The translations under genes were made by a program, and so were the position numbers. Shown here in pieces: positions 24,680 to 35,254 of a stretch of DNA of 64,000 nt. The notes under the pieces were generated by a model. It was not told the origin of the DNA. It saw nothing but the letters and a program-made list of their open reading frames with translations, and ran no database searches. Source of the stretch: Ignelater luminosus (lineage: Eukaryota; Arthropoda; Insecta; Coleoptera; Elateridae); NCBI GenBank assembly GCA_011009095.1, contig VTPC01001007.1, positions 52,296-116,295 of the forward strand, read 5' to 3'. Numbering within the stretch: the first letter of the stretch is position 1; each line of letters begins with the position of its first letter.

Positions 24680-25704
24680 ATGGAAAAAATTGGTCATCGT
24701 TACGTGATACAATACTTTCATTTGAAAGGCCTCAGTCCAACCAATATCAAAGCGGAGCTAGATTCTACTCTGGGAGAGTCTGCTCCTTTCTTTACAAAAG
24801 TAAAATATTAGGTGGCAGAGTTTAAACGAGACCGTACGAGTTGTCAAGAAGTGGTCGACCAAATGCCAGAAATAGTGAAAAAAATTCACAAAATGGTGTT
24901 GGATGACTGTGGACTGAAAGTGCGCGTGCTAGCAGACATGGTAAGTATTTCAAAAAGTGCTGTACATCGCACGTTGACTGAAAATTTGAACATGAGAAAG
25001 CTGTGCGCAAGATGGGTGCCGCGATTACTCACGATGGAACAAAAACAGCGCCGTGAAGATGTTTCAATCGAGTGTTTGGGAAGTTTCATAGCAATAAAGC
25101 TGAGTTTTTGCATCGATGCATAACTATGGATGAAACATGGGTCTATCAATTCACACCCGAGACGAAGCAACAGTCAAAACAATGGACTGAAAGGGGGGAA
25201 TCGGCCTCAGAGAAGGCGAAGACAGTTCCATTTGCAGGCAAGGTCATGGTGTCAGTTTTTTGGGATGCGTGTGGGATAATTTTCATTGATTATCTTCAGA
25301 AAGCAAAAACAATCAACGGCGAGTATTATGCGAACTTATTGCAGGGTTTGAATAATGAAATCAAGAAAAAACGGCCGCATTTGGCGAAAAAAAGTTTTGT
25401 TTCATCAAGATAATACACCAGTTCACACATCCGTCATCGCGATGGCCAAAATCAATGAGTTAAAATCTGAATTGCTTCCTCATGCACCCTACTCGCCAGA
25501 TTTAGCCCCCTCGGATTATTTTCTGTTTCCAAACTTGAAAAATGGCTCGGTGGTAAAAGATTTGCCAACAATGAAGAGGTAGAGTCTGCGGCTGATGGCC
25601 GTTTGAAGGAGCTTGACGTTTCTCACTATAAGCAGGGTATCGAAGCTATTGAACATCGCTGGGAAAAGTGTATCGAGCTAAAAAGAGACTATGTAGAGAA
25701 ATAA
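24680..25704 (+). pseudogene. mariner transposase, DD34D, multiply disrupted
   Basis: ATG 24680 opens a typical mariner transposase (MEKIGHRYVIQYFHLKGLSP) of about 340 residues when frames are joined. It has the first helix-turn-helix, a linker, a second helix-turn-helix (SISKSAVHRTL), the conserved WVPRLLT, and the catalytic Asp triad: MDETW at 25129-25131, FHQDN at 25409-25411 and SPDLAPSD at 25514-25516, with 34 residues between the last two. It ends at TAA 25702-25704. Damage: TAG at 24809-24811 in place of a Trp codon (KYW); small deletions in the linker that throw the SGRP motif into another frame; frame shifts near 25078, in the A-run before VLFHQD, and in the A-run after FPNLK. The catalytic residues themselves are intact, which suggests decay of a recently active copy. 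Confidence 0.9.
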
Positions 25705-25765
25705 AGATATTTTTTCCCAAATCTTCTGTTTTCTTTGTTAGATCGGGTACTTCTGGATCATCTTA

Positions 25766-26244
25766 TCTTCTTTACTTTAAGAATATAAGGATGTTTCAAT
25801 GATCTGTGCATGAAAGATTATCATTATCAGGATTACTATGTGTGGAAGCACCAAATAACTATACTAGGAAAGATTCCACCTGTTTTGCAGCTTTCTTACT
25901 TTTAATGCATTGCTGATTACAACGATACACATTATAAGGGTCTAAATTTAACTGTTTTAGTGTTATTCGAATGTTTGTTACCAAGTGTGCTAGCTTCCAG
26001 CCCTTATAGATGAATTGTCCTATTTTGGGAGAGAAAAGTGCTGTCTCATTTTAATTGGTTGTAGACAGGCTGCGCCTCTAAAGCCTTGATAGACGAGCAT
26101 CAGCCACTATATCTGTGACTTAAATGCTTTTAGACATTTTTAGAGAAAGATTACTGGACAAAAAATAAAATTCTTCTTTAAAAATATCTGGAAAGACTGC
26201 AGCCCAGCAGCTCTTTTAGATGAACTGTTAATGCCGAACGCATA
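25766..26244. other. Spacer between two transposon relics
   Basis: No feature recognised. Confidence 0.5.
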
Positions 26245-27327
26245 CAGGGTGCCCTAGAAGGTGTACTAGTGATAAATCTCAGGGATTGTTGCTACTGTCA
26301 GTGAATCAAAAATGTAGTAAACAGATGTTATCGAGCTATTGAGGAAAGTAGACAAATAAGTCAATGCGAAGTATATCTGTCAAATGGAAAGAGTCGCTAC
26401 ACGTGAATATACTGAAAAGTTACACATGCGGGTTGTACTAATTACCAGTAACATCTTAGGAGAAATGTATCGAGCGATATTTTAGGAAATCGTATTATTA
26501 GGCCGTACGTTATGCAAGATCATCTAAAATGCAGAAAATTGTCATAATGTGTTGGAAAATCTGCCACCAAATCCACAAGAAGACGTTTCACTTAATGTTA
26601 GCATGGTTCTTGCGTGGTGGAGCATCTCTTGATAATTCACAAATTATAAAAGTCTGGCTGAATAATATAACCTTCTTCATTGCTGGATTGGGCAAGGCAG
26701 ACCAATTGTGTGATCATTTTTTTTCTCCACTAATTCTAGTAAATTACTTTCGGGGTACTAAGAAAGAAAAAGTGTATGCGACTGGAGTTAAAAATCGGGA
26801 AGACCTTATTAACCCCAGTGAAAAAACAGCCGCAGACATTTGGAACAACTCTCAACAGCTAACCAAGGTAGGAATTCCTTAATTCCTTATGAGAGAAAAT
26901 CACTTTCTCCTGGCTGCATAAAGCGTTTTTCAAGTCATTATTAGCTAATGCGATGTTAACTCTAAAATCTAGCGATCTGATTGGAGAGTTTTGAAATGAC
27001 ATCTGAATTTTACTGCTTTTGCTTGGTTAATGGCGTTCTTAACTTGACAACACAGTGAAGAGTGCTTTATGCAACCGAGGGTTTAGCGCTTAATGCACTT
27101 TAAGTTAATTAATTTTAAAGATTTTCAAGTCTAAGGAAGCAAATGAGTTGATTGGTTACTCAGTAATAGTTAATATTGCTTTATTAACATTTTTGATTCA
27201 CAAAATAAATATTAACAAGTTCTTAAATTTGTGACTATATCTTTCAGGGTACCCTGTGTTTTGATATTTTCCAGTTATTGCTTTGCTGCTGATGATTGAT
27301 AATTCACAAAGTTTTCTATTCACCCTG
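26245..27327 (+). mobile_element. Eroded DDE transposon relic with CAGGGTG tips
   Basis: TA plus CAGGGTGCCCTAGAAG at 26243-26260 and TTCTATTCACCCTG plus TA ending at 27329 could be the two ends, although only the first 7-8 bases match well. Inside, joined frames give LENLPPNPQEDVSLNV (about 26550-26600), WFLRGGASLDNSQ, VWLNNITF and IAGLGKADQL (to about 26710). These follow in order the motifs of an insect Tc1/mariner-group transposase whose second catalytic Asp sits in WF-x-H-DGA-x-AH, followed by W-x-IGRGGP. Here that Asp reads Gly. The longest frame (26529-26882) shows no further domain. The family assignment is from memory of motif order and is moderate at best. Confidence 0.4.
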
Positions 27328-27469
27328 TATTACTTGAAAGAAGCAAAATTTTATTTTTATTCTGTAAGAATTATTATTAAATTCTGTACTAAATGACTTT
27401 ATTGTATAGGGTGATCGAGAAACGCCAATTGTCTTTTTTTTTAAATTTTTGTTTTAAGTGAAACATCAT

Positions 27470-27780
27470 TGTTTCAATGCAAATCTTTAGAATATGTGAA
27501 AGCTTCTCTCCAGCCCCATGAAGGTAAACTGGTGGAATTTGAATTACAATGCTGGTCCGGAGTGGTTGACCAAAGAGAAGTGAACCCGCGCCGAACCGGG
27601 CAAAGGCAAAGACTCCCCCACGGACAGGATCTTCTACCCGGAGCATGCCTCCGATGATTCTGTGGACTGGATGACTTCACTGAAGAATGGAACTTCTTCT
27701 TGTGGACTGAACTCGGCGGCAACGAAAAGCGATACGACAAACAAAAGAGAAGAAAAGAAAAGAATCGCACACTTTGACCG
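27470..27780 (+). pseudogene. GC-rich decayed coding fragment, unidentified
   Basis: About 57% G+C in 27541-27660 against about a third overall. Reading with frame changes gives protein-like text: NAGPEWLTKEK, a Pro/Lys-rich stretch (EPAPNRAKAKTPP), DRIFYPEHASDDSVDW, then DDFTEEWNFFLWTELGG and a basic tail EKRYDKQKRRKEKNRTL with a stop at about 27778. Loss of one G at the VDW/DDF joint and a stop or shift after KEK would explain the frames. The Trp-rich acidic block with a basic C-terminus is unlike any transposase here. It may be a retrocopy or exon of a host gene; no poly(A) tail was seen. A possible acceptor (CTTCTCTCCAG) precedes it at about 27510. Function not recognised. Confidence 0.35.
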
Positions 27781-27859
27781 AAAGAATCCTCCTGCAGGCG
27801 ACCCTTTCCTTACTTCTTGGCTGCTCGATGAAACAGCGGGAGGGAGGGAGCGTTGAGAA

Positions 27860-28519
27860 GGAGGTGAATCTGCAGTCAGTAACAGGTCTGATGAAAGTTA
27901 AAGAAGTGATGATGTGGTGTCAGCGTGGAATATCTCCAATTTTGAACGATGTAGCAGCTTTTCAAGCATAAATCTTGCTTTTGACAAGTGCATTTCGTTC
28001 TTCTAAAAACATGAAAATCGAAACAAGAGAAAAAATTAAAAGTAAATTGTTTGATCACCATGTATAGTAAAACAAATCAGTTGAAACCTTAGTAATGTCT
28101 TAAACAATAAACGTGAAAGATTTCTTTTGGATAAGAGAAATTCTAGAAACTTCTTTTATTAATATCAAGGTGAGAAAAGTGATGTTTGGGGAAATTTCGT
28201 AACAAACAGTTGAATAACGCCAAGGTAACTGGATTTAGATCCCTACAATGCTACATTGCTGTTGCTAGAAAATCTATAAGGTTTTTGCTTGAAAAAACAA
28301 GAAGCCCATATATCACGCTTTTATGTAATATTCTGTCTAATTGAATATCATTTTCGAAGGTAATCACTTTGTACAAATTTTATGCGTAGAACTGCTCGAT
28401 ATCTCTGCAGTTACGACGCTATCCTGGGAAGCCTTGTATGGAGTTACCATGCTTATTTCATCAATAATTAGGATATTAACAAGTCAACTTGTGAGTTATA
28501 GGTATATGTTTTCAAAAGA
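27860..28519. other. Spacer, no gene recognised
   Basis: G+C falls back to background after about 27900. No domain, repeat or element end was found apart from the fragment that follows. Confidence 0.45.
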
Positions 28520-28645
28520 CGGGCGATTTTCTAAATGGTACGCCTACTTGATTTCCATACGCCTGAATAACTTGTCTTCAGTTTTTTTAATATTGTAGGG
28601 CTTGACATAGTTTTCATTTTGTTTTACGAGGTATGAGAACTTTAT
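28520..28645. mobile_element. Internal fragment of the CAGTGTGTCC MITE family
   Basis: TTTTCTAAATGGTACGCCTA and the following CTTGATTTCCAT, then GCTTGACATAG, CATTTTGTTTTACGAG and GTATGAGAA, match in order the interior at 10290-10410 (and 6310-6425), with an insertion or divergence of about 45 bp between blocks. No terminal arm is present. It is a truncated, older copy or a fragment of a longer parent element. Confidence 0.6.
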
Positions 28646-31057
28646 TTCAGTAGTCAAATGGAATTTGTAAAACATTTCAAAGAAAATGGAGCAAACCAAA
28701 AGAAGCATTCAATCAGAAGCAACTGGTACAACGAAAACAAAATTTTGATAGACTTTCCTTTATAAGATTCCTAGTTGTCATTAACAAGAAAGTTAAAGCT
28801 ATCGAGTCTTCTTCTGTATTAGTATTTCATCTTTTACAAAATTGCTTTGTTAAGTAAATACTCTATTGTAATCAGCGAACAATGCTTGAGTAACATAAGG
28901 TAATTATATTCTGAACAAAACTGCAAGCGATAAATTAACAAGTGAGTTAATACCATTCAAGAATTATCTTAAGATATTTGTCTTCGTCAGCCCAAGAATT
29001 TACTTTCTAGAATTACAAATGATGATGTGGACGAAAATGAATTATTAAACATAATCTAAAGTAATCTGCAATTTATACTCTTCAGCAACAGCAACGTATC
29101 CTTGTTACCGAGATTTCCTATCTTAAATCATTATTTTCCATTTACCAGAACCGCCGTATACAATGAGAGTTTCAATTTATTATCTTAACTGATCGTCCTT
29201 GTAGCCACTTCCTGTAGTGTTAACAGGACAACAAATCTTTCTCCTAATCCCTCTGGGGCGTAGACACTGAAACCTCTAACATACGTTTCACTGTCCTATT
29301 GACCCCTTTTTCAGCTTTTCATCCAACCCTTAATGCTTTTTTCATTCGAAGTCATTTATTTCAAGTTGCGCCGAAAATGATTTGCTGGGAACTTTTTGTC
29401 ATGATTTTTTTTACATCATTTGCTAGGTTAATCTCTGCTGTTGAGAGAGTAAGACATTTTCCACTTTAAGTTTGTAACTTGTCAAAACGTATCACTTGAC
29501 GAAAAGCAAGCGCAGCCGAAAGTTTAAGACGTTTAAAGTCTCAAGTGGGATCGTTTGCAGTTTACATCTTATTAAAACTTTAGGCATCAAATTAGTAATA
29601 ATTTTAAGCATTTCACGAAAGTATTATTCGTATATGATTTAAATAACAATATAACTGTGTTACTATTATTATTATATGCAATTGCGTGACTCACAGGATG
29701 TAACCCTTCCGGATATCCTTTGAACAGAGCAGCGAACGCAAGTTTGCAGCGGGCCATTTAACTGTTTTGGAATTCCCTTTTGCTTTTGTTTCGCAAAAAA
29801 TATGCTTTATTCTCGTATAAAGATGATTTCTTTGGTCAGATGTAACTGTGAACCGTATCTCCTTTTGTCTGATTGTCGTTTACATGCATAAAAAAGACTA
29901 AAGAATTTTCATCCAAAAGAGTTCTGCTTTATGTAAAAAAATTACAATTGTTATCTTGACCTTATTTATTTAAAAGTTTGTTCAAATTTTAATTTTGGTT
30001 TTAAAAGGACATTTCCATTTAGTGGTACAGTTTATTAAGACTCGAGATATATTAAATAATTTGCATTTCTCAAAGCAGTTGGTTTTTGTTGCTGGTTCTT
30101 ATCATAAGAAATATGCAAAACAATGATTGCGGAAATTGTAAAATTACTACCTTTAGGGTGTTATTTTAAATTTAAAATTAGACGTCTTCCATTCAAACAT
30201 GATATAGTATGAAAGGCGGTGTTATTTTGATCTTGTGTAAAAGCGTCTGGAAAATCAATAAATTAAAGAAGAACTTCCAAAAATATGTTAAAGAATTGTA
30301 GTTAGGTCGCGGTTTTTGGGGGTTGATTTTAACTCTTAAAAACGCATTATAAAGATGTTTTTTTACACTGAAAATTGTCTAATGTTTTATGCAACACTAG
30401 CGCTAATTTAATTTCTTTATAATGAAACCTATTTTACTTTTTATAGACCATGAACTATTTAGTAGTACATTGTCCACTAGAAAGAAGAGAAACAATAACA
30501 CTGATCACAAACAAAATATTATAAGCGCTCTAGTACAGAAAAGAAAGGAAGTGCAAGCTTAAGTTGTTTACTCTTTACCGATATAATAACAATGCTGTTA
30601 GTGTTGTTCTAGTTATGACGTTTTTTCTACTTGTTTACTTCCCAACTGAAAAGTAAAACGTTGAACATTGAAATACAATATCTTACTATAGAACAAAAAT
30701 ATATACATGTGCTTGCTCCAAGTTATCCTAGTAAGAGGCCTTAAGTAGTAGGTTAAGGGGTTGCAAAAAATATACTCGTTATACACTAAGTAAACAACGT
30801 TTTACAAGTAAACTGATATACGTCCAGCATAACGATAAGTACTCATTTGTTGATAGTTACCTAATGATTAACTTCAAAAATGCGAATGATTTCGAATACA
30901 GTCGAAAACTATCGCAACGACTATTATTTTACATGGAAAAATGACAGATAAATATGACTGGCAGAATTTTAAAATAATAAAAATCATACAAGCGAGTAAT
31001 TAAAAAAAAAGAATACACACAAATAATAAAAGTGCATAAGCCTTCTAGAGAATTAAA
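28646..31057. other. 2.4 kb AT-rich, no features found
   Basis: No coding signature or structured repeat was identified. Confidence 0.5.
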
Positions 31058-31145
31058 TACGACTTCCGTATACCCACCTACCACGGATCATTGAGGTGTC
31101 GTATGGTCAGGCTTGTCAAGAGGATAACGGGGGTACTGACATGTA
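31058..31145 (-). repeat. Subtelomere-like module, inverted copy
   Basis: Read on the minus strand it carries the module landmarks in order: GACAAGCCTGACCATACGAC, ACCTCAATGATCCGTGG and GGTGGGTATACGGAAGTCG. It is truncated at its inner end, lacking the ATGCTCNTA start present in the two plus-strand copies, and it faces them across the CCTAA array. Confidence 0.75.
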
Positions 31146-31155
31146 GTTCTATGAA

Positions 31156-31224
31156 CTAACCTAACCTAATCTAACCTAACCTAACCTAACCTAACCTAAC
31201 CTAACCTAACCTAACCTAACCTAA
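31156..31224. repeat. Interstitial telomeric array (CCTAA)n
   Basis: About 13.8 units of CTAAC, i.e. TTAGG on the other strand, the ancestral arthropod telomere repeat. Only one unit (CTAAT, third) departs from the consensus. The array is perfect enough to be young or recently homogenised. It is internal: unrelated transposon-rich sequence continues for tens of kb on both sides. Confidence 0.9.
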
Positions 31225-31352
31225 ATGCTCATAGCTTTTGAACGGGGTTTTCCGGCATCTAAACACAGTACCTTTGTGACCCTCTTCATAAGCCTGACAA
31301 TATGACACCTCAACTGGCCTGATCCGTGATGGGCGAGGGATACGGAAGTAGT
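31225..31352 (+). repeat. Subtelomere-like module, direct copy 1
   Basis: Begins ATGCTCATAGCTTTTGAAC directly after the last CCTAA unit. It contains TCCGGCATCTAAACACAGTA, AAGCCTGACAATATGACACC and GATCCGTGATGGGCG, and ends TACGGAAGTA. It aligns with copy 2 over its whole length at a fixed offset of 148 bp. Confidence 0.8.
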
Positions 31353-31372
31353 GAAACCGTCGCTTTACAAAA

Positions 31373-31500
31373 ATGCTCGTAACTTTGGAACAGGGTACCT
31401 CCGGCACCTAAACTCAGTTCCTCCGTGGTTCTCTGGACAAGCCTGACAATATTACACCTCAATTGACCTGATGCCTGGTAGGCGGGTATACGGAAGTCCA
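31373..31500 (+). repeat. Subtelomere-like module, direct copy 2
   Basis: ATGCTCGTAACTTTGGAAC, TCCGGCACCTAAACTCAGTT, AAGCCTGACAATATTACACC and GGCGGGTATACGGAAGTCC correspond one to one with copy 1, 148 bp downstream. Identity is around 75-80% by eye. About 20 bp between the modules are not shared with the inverted copy. Confidence 0.8.
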
Positions 31501-31588
31501 GCCCAAACTGGTAACTAAGGCTAAGCATTAGGTAACTAACCATTTCGGTTTTAATAAATGGTTGGTTTATGCTACTCAATAAAGCATA

Positions 31589-32880
31589 TGCGAAAAGTCC
31601 TGACGGAAAATTAGTATTGATATTTAACATAGTAGGCGGCGTTCGAAATAAACAAAAGGAATGTAGTCGCATTTTCACTTTCTCAATTAACTGTCAGAAA
31701 AGTTTAAACGTTTAGCTGTTAACATGAGTACTTTAAATGAAAAGCAATTTCGAGCTACTACAATTGTTAATTTTTACCGTGAGAATAATGAAGATCTTTC
31801 AAGAACACTGAAACATTTTAAAAATCAAAATTACAGCGAAAGCACGATTAGACGAGCAGTAAAAAGGTATACGCAGACTGGTTCTTCAAAATTCAAGACA
31901 ATTTCCGGACGAAAAGCAGACGTTATGACCCATGAAAAGATCAAAAGAATGACCAAAGCATTTGAGAAGGATCCCGAAACAAGTATGAGAGAAATGGCTG
32001 CAAAATTAAGTGCAGACCTTCTACGCTACAATATTGGAAATTGAAGGAAGGAATTATTGGTAGAAAAAAGAAAACCTCCCCAAAATATAGCGAAGACCAA
32101 GAAGTTCAAGTTCAGAAGGGAGAAACTATAAAAAACTCATTTCTTCAGGAGGCGCGAAAAAATTGATTATTGATGATGAAACATACGTTCCGATAGATCC
32201 ATCCCAAGTGCCCCGAAACCGTTTTATCAATTATAAGGACATTTCTCACGTCAAAGACAAAAACCTCTTCAAGCAGAAAACGAAGTTTTATAAAACATTT
32301 TTGGTAGGGCAGGCTATTGATGAACAAGGAAGAGTCTGCGAACCTTTCATTACAAATGGTACCGTTAACGGAAAAATAGATGTTGAAGAATGCATAAAAA
32401 AGCGTTTACTACTTTTTATTAAAGAACACTATAAAATTGAAGATGTTTTGTTCTGGCCCGATGTGGCTACGAGCCATTATTCTATAGGGGTCATTAACCT
32501 GTTAAAATCTGAAAATTTGGAATATGTAACTAAGAAAGATAATCTATCAAATTTTCCCCAAAGAAGATCAATGGAAAAATTTTGGGCTCTGTGCAAACAA
32601 CAGTACAAGAAACGAAAACAACCTGCAAAAAGTCTTCAAGGATTCAAAAGAATTTGGCAAAAAGTAAGTTAAGATGTTGCTCAAAAGTCCGGAAAAAAGC
32701 TAAAGAGAAATGTTAAGAAAAACCTTTGATTAGCAAGAGACCAAGGTCCGTTATCTGTGCTGTTATAATTTGGTTTTATTTGAGGCATTACGATGTATTT
32801 AAAAATTTGTAATTGTTATAAATAAATAAGAATTAAGCCTACTAAATTAGATATTCTATTTTCTGTCACGACTTTTCGCA
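31589..32880 (+). mobile_element. DD37E Tc1/mariner-group element
   Basis: About 1.29 kb bounded by matching ends: TGCGAAAAGTCCTGACGGAA at the left, and at the right the reverse complement TGCGAAAAGTCGTGACAGAA. The left flank is TA (31587-31588) and the right flank is CA, a TA with one transition. The ends pair over roughly 26 bp with three or four mismatches. Size, TA target and the transposase inside agree. Confidence 0.8.
31724..32672 (+). pseudogene. DD37E transposase, frameshifted
   Basis: ATG 31724 starts an N-terminal DNA-binding region (MSTLNEKQFRATTIVNFY, then helix-turn-helix text up to REMAAKLS). The frame then fails at about 32015. Two further frames supply TLQYWKLKEGIIGRKKKTSP and, after another shift near 32130, KLISSGGAKKLIIDDETYV, which joins the long frame to the stop at 32670-32672. 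Catalytic residues: Asp in DDETYV (32175-32177), Asp in FWPDVATSHY (32460-32462) and Glu in SMEKFW (32574-32576), with exactly 37 residues between the last two. That spacing matches the DD37E group of the IS630-Tc1-mariner superfamily, first described in mosquitoes. At least two frameshifts make it inactive, although the catalytic half is uninterrupted over 169 codons. Confidence 0.8.
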
Positions 32881-32882
32881 CA

Positions 32883-34492
32883 TGCTTTAAATGTTTGGCG
32901 CTAACAAATGAGCAAATCCACAAGGGTCCGTCAACCAGCTCACTTCCTCAGTACTTTCGAATTGCGAGTTCAAATAAAAACGGCTGTTGAAGGCATCCAG
33001 GGCTGCACAGTTGAAAAAAAAAGGTTGGGCGCCAGCCACTATGAAACAGTAGTAAAAAAAAACTGAAAAGAAACAAACAAAGCAAAAACAAAATCTTAGG
33101 GTAGGTACCTATCAGACTGTAGTAATGTTGAAAGTTTTTTTGGAACAAACATAGATATATATATAAATAAAGTTACTAAATATTACCGTCAAATCGGAGT
33201 TAATTTAATTAAATAATGTAGTGTGACGTCATTCGTTACACAACTGTATGAATTTAAATACTTGAAGTATTGATTAAATAAATAAATTCAATTCTATACT
33301 ATAATAATATTTGATACATAACTGCAAAATCTTAGTTTTAGAAAAAAAGAACAAGGAAGGAAAAAGAAGGAAAAATAGTTTTAACTAGTTAATAAGCGGT
33401 GTAATTAGTTGGGTCGAGATCATCTCACCACAGATGGATAAAGATGGTAGTATCATATAGACAGCGGCTAGAACTGACCCCTGTTTTTGTACCGAGCTTC
33501 TGGTTCGTGAGTTCGAAATTGGACTGATAAAGCTATTAACGTCAAAAAAAAATAGATAGGACAAGAGGGTAAGAATTCAAGTCGGAAACTCCTCCAGAAA
33601 AAAAGATTAAAGTAATAAAGGAACTCAGCTCACCTGATTATCAGAGACACCCACTATTTAACTTCGAAACTAGTTAATTAGTTACATAAAAATTGATGAA
33701 CGATAAAAAGATTCTGTACAGATCCCTCAAAGGAAATCATTTTAAAAAATATATTTCAAACCACTCTGAGTGCCAGAACGGTCGAGCTGGAAGTAAACGT
33801 GCATTTTAAAATCTGGACGGCAGAAGGTGATATGTTAATTGAAATTCCATATAAAAATTGATATAAACTAAAAGGAGTTATACCGGGCGTACCAATATCT
33901 GCAAAGAAATAATTGAAATTTAAATGGCTGTTTCCAGACCGTTACACCAATCGTTTTATGTTATCGGACAAAGGGGAACTTAGTTAAGAAAGTTGATTAA
34001 AGTTTCACTGAAAGAGGATCTTTCAGGATCCAAAAAGTATGTGTACTGTTAAACAATAACAGATCTGAACTTGGGAGGAAAAATAGTTACAGATATAAAC
34101 TGACTGTTTTAAAACTGAAAATTCTGTAAATCCGGATGAAAGATTAAAGAAAACTAGATTATACATTTTAGTGCTACCAACTTCAGTATTGCTGTCAATA
34201 TGCACACTATTATTTCAGTACTGCGCTAATCATTGATGGACCGAATGGACTTATCGAAACATTTCCGATAAGTTGCCTCCTTTCGAGTGCTCGCCATTTA
34301 CCCCATCAGGAAATGCAACAGGGATTACATTGTTGCATTACATTGGCTTTGATGTTTAGCTTTACAAAGGAATACGAAATAAATTCATAGCATTTCCACT
34401 ACTCGAGTGCATTCTACTATTTTTCTTGTCTACCCTGCATTCATTAAAGTTCAATTTGTACTCCGGTTTGTGTTCCAGTTCCGTTTTCGAGA
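32883..34492. other. Spacer; poly-A-rich, no gene
   Basis: Contains several A-runs (33015-33065, 33545) and a short TA-rich tract at 33155-33175. No coding motif. A SINE-like segment near 33490 was considered and not called. Confidence 0.45.
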
Positions 34493-34494
34493 TA

Positions 34495-35254
34495 CAGGGT
34501 GGCAAAGTTTTATTTAAATTTTTTTGTTTCCGCAATATTTCAAAAACAAACTAAGATATTCGGATGCAATTTTTTACATGTTTGTTACTATAGGGTGTCT
34601 ACTGTTCTAGATAGTTTGCGTTTGATGTCCTTATCAGAGGTGGAGAATTGAGGATGAACTAGCCCTCTATGCTAAAAAACTTGTTAGGCCACTGAAAGAT
34701 TTTTTTTCAAGATCAACAATCAACTTGAAACAAAATGTTACTCTTGCGTTTTTTTCCTAAATATTTCGAGTTCAACGGCCTATAACAAGGTCATACGTAA
34801 TCTTAAAAACAGAATAGAATTATTTACATTGCATTCCCCGAAAAAAAACCTCATATAACTTTCTTTTATTAAATTAAATCTCTTGTCTTTAATTAAACTT
34901 TTACACCCTGCATCTCAAAAATGCTGTAATCTAGAGGAAAAAGTTTTGTGACAAAAAAGGTTTAATTTTTGTCGAGGAATGGAATGAAAAATTCGATTCT
35001 ACGAAGAAGAACGCAAGAGTAACTCTTTGTTTCAAATCTACTGCAGATTCTGAATTCTTTTGTATTTTCTAATGGCGCAACAATTTTTTTAACGTGGAGA
35101 TTCTACGCTTCTGGTATGGATACCAAACGCAAAACTACGTTAAAAAGTAGACACTTTAAGCTAACAAACATGTAGAAAATTTAATTCTGATATCCTATTT
35201 TGTTCTTGAAATATCGAGGAAACAAGAAACTTTAAATGAAACCTTGACATCCTG
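34495..35254. mobile_element. Imperfect long inverted repeat with CAGGGTG tip
   Basis: The left arm from GATACAGGGTGGCAAAG through ACATGTTTGTTAC and GGTGTCTACT (34491-34615) is answered in reverse complement at 35130-35257 at roughly 75% by eye. An inner pair, AACTTGAAACAAAATGTTACTCTTGCG (34720-34750) against 35010-35038, is also inverted. Similarity continues about 10 bp outside the TACAGG tips, so the true boundary is uncertain. In addition, a block around 34905-34975 (ACCCTGCATCTC ... GTTTTGTGACAAAAAA) recurs in the same orientation at 35245-35320. The unit therefore mixes direct and inverted copies. Confidence 0.55.

Larger units (their letters stand above)
24502..25763 (+). mobile_element. 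mariner element, nearly full length
   Basis: About 1.26 kb, the usual size for mariner, bounded by TA at 24500-24501 and 25764-25765. The left end contains CTCAGAAGTACCCGACCT, and the right end read in reverse complement contains CCAGAAGTACCCGATCT. The outermost 10 bases of the two ends no longer match well, so tip decay or a small deletion at the right end is likely. The single gene inside is broken, so the element is dead, but its ends could once have been bound in trans. Confidence 0.85.

Noticed and set aside
31216..31678. Two minus-strand frames of 63 and 122 codons
   Set aside because: They run across the telomeric array and the repeated modules; no domain, and the frames follow from repeat composition.
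33420..33555. Possible tRNA-derived SINE ending in an A-run
   Set aside because: Only a weak B-box resemblance (GTGAGTTCGAAATT) and no A box or target duplication.
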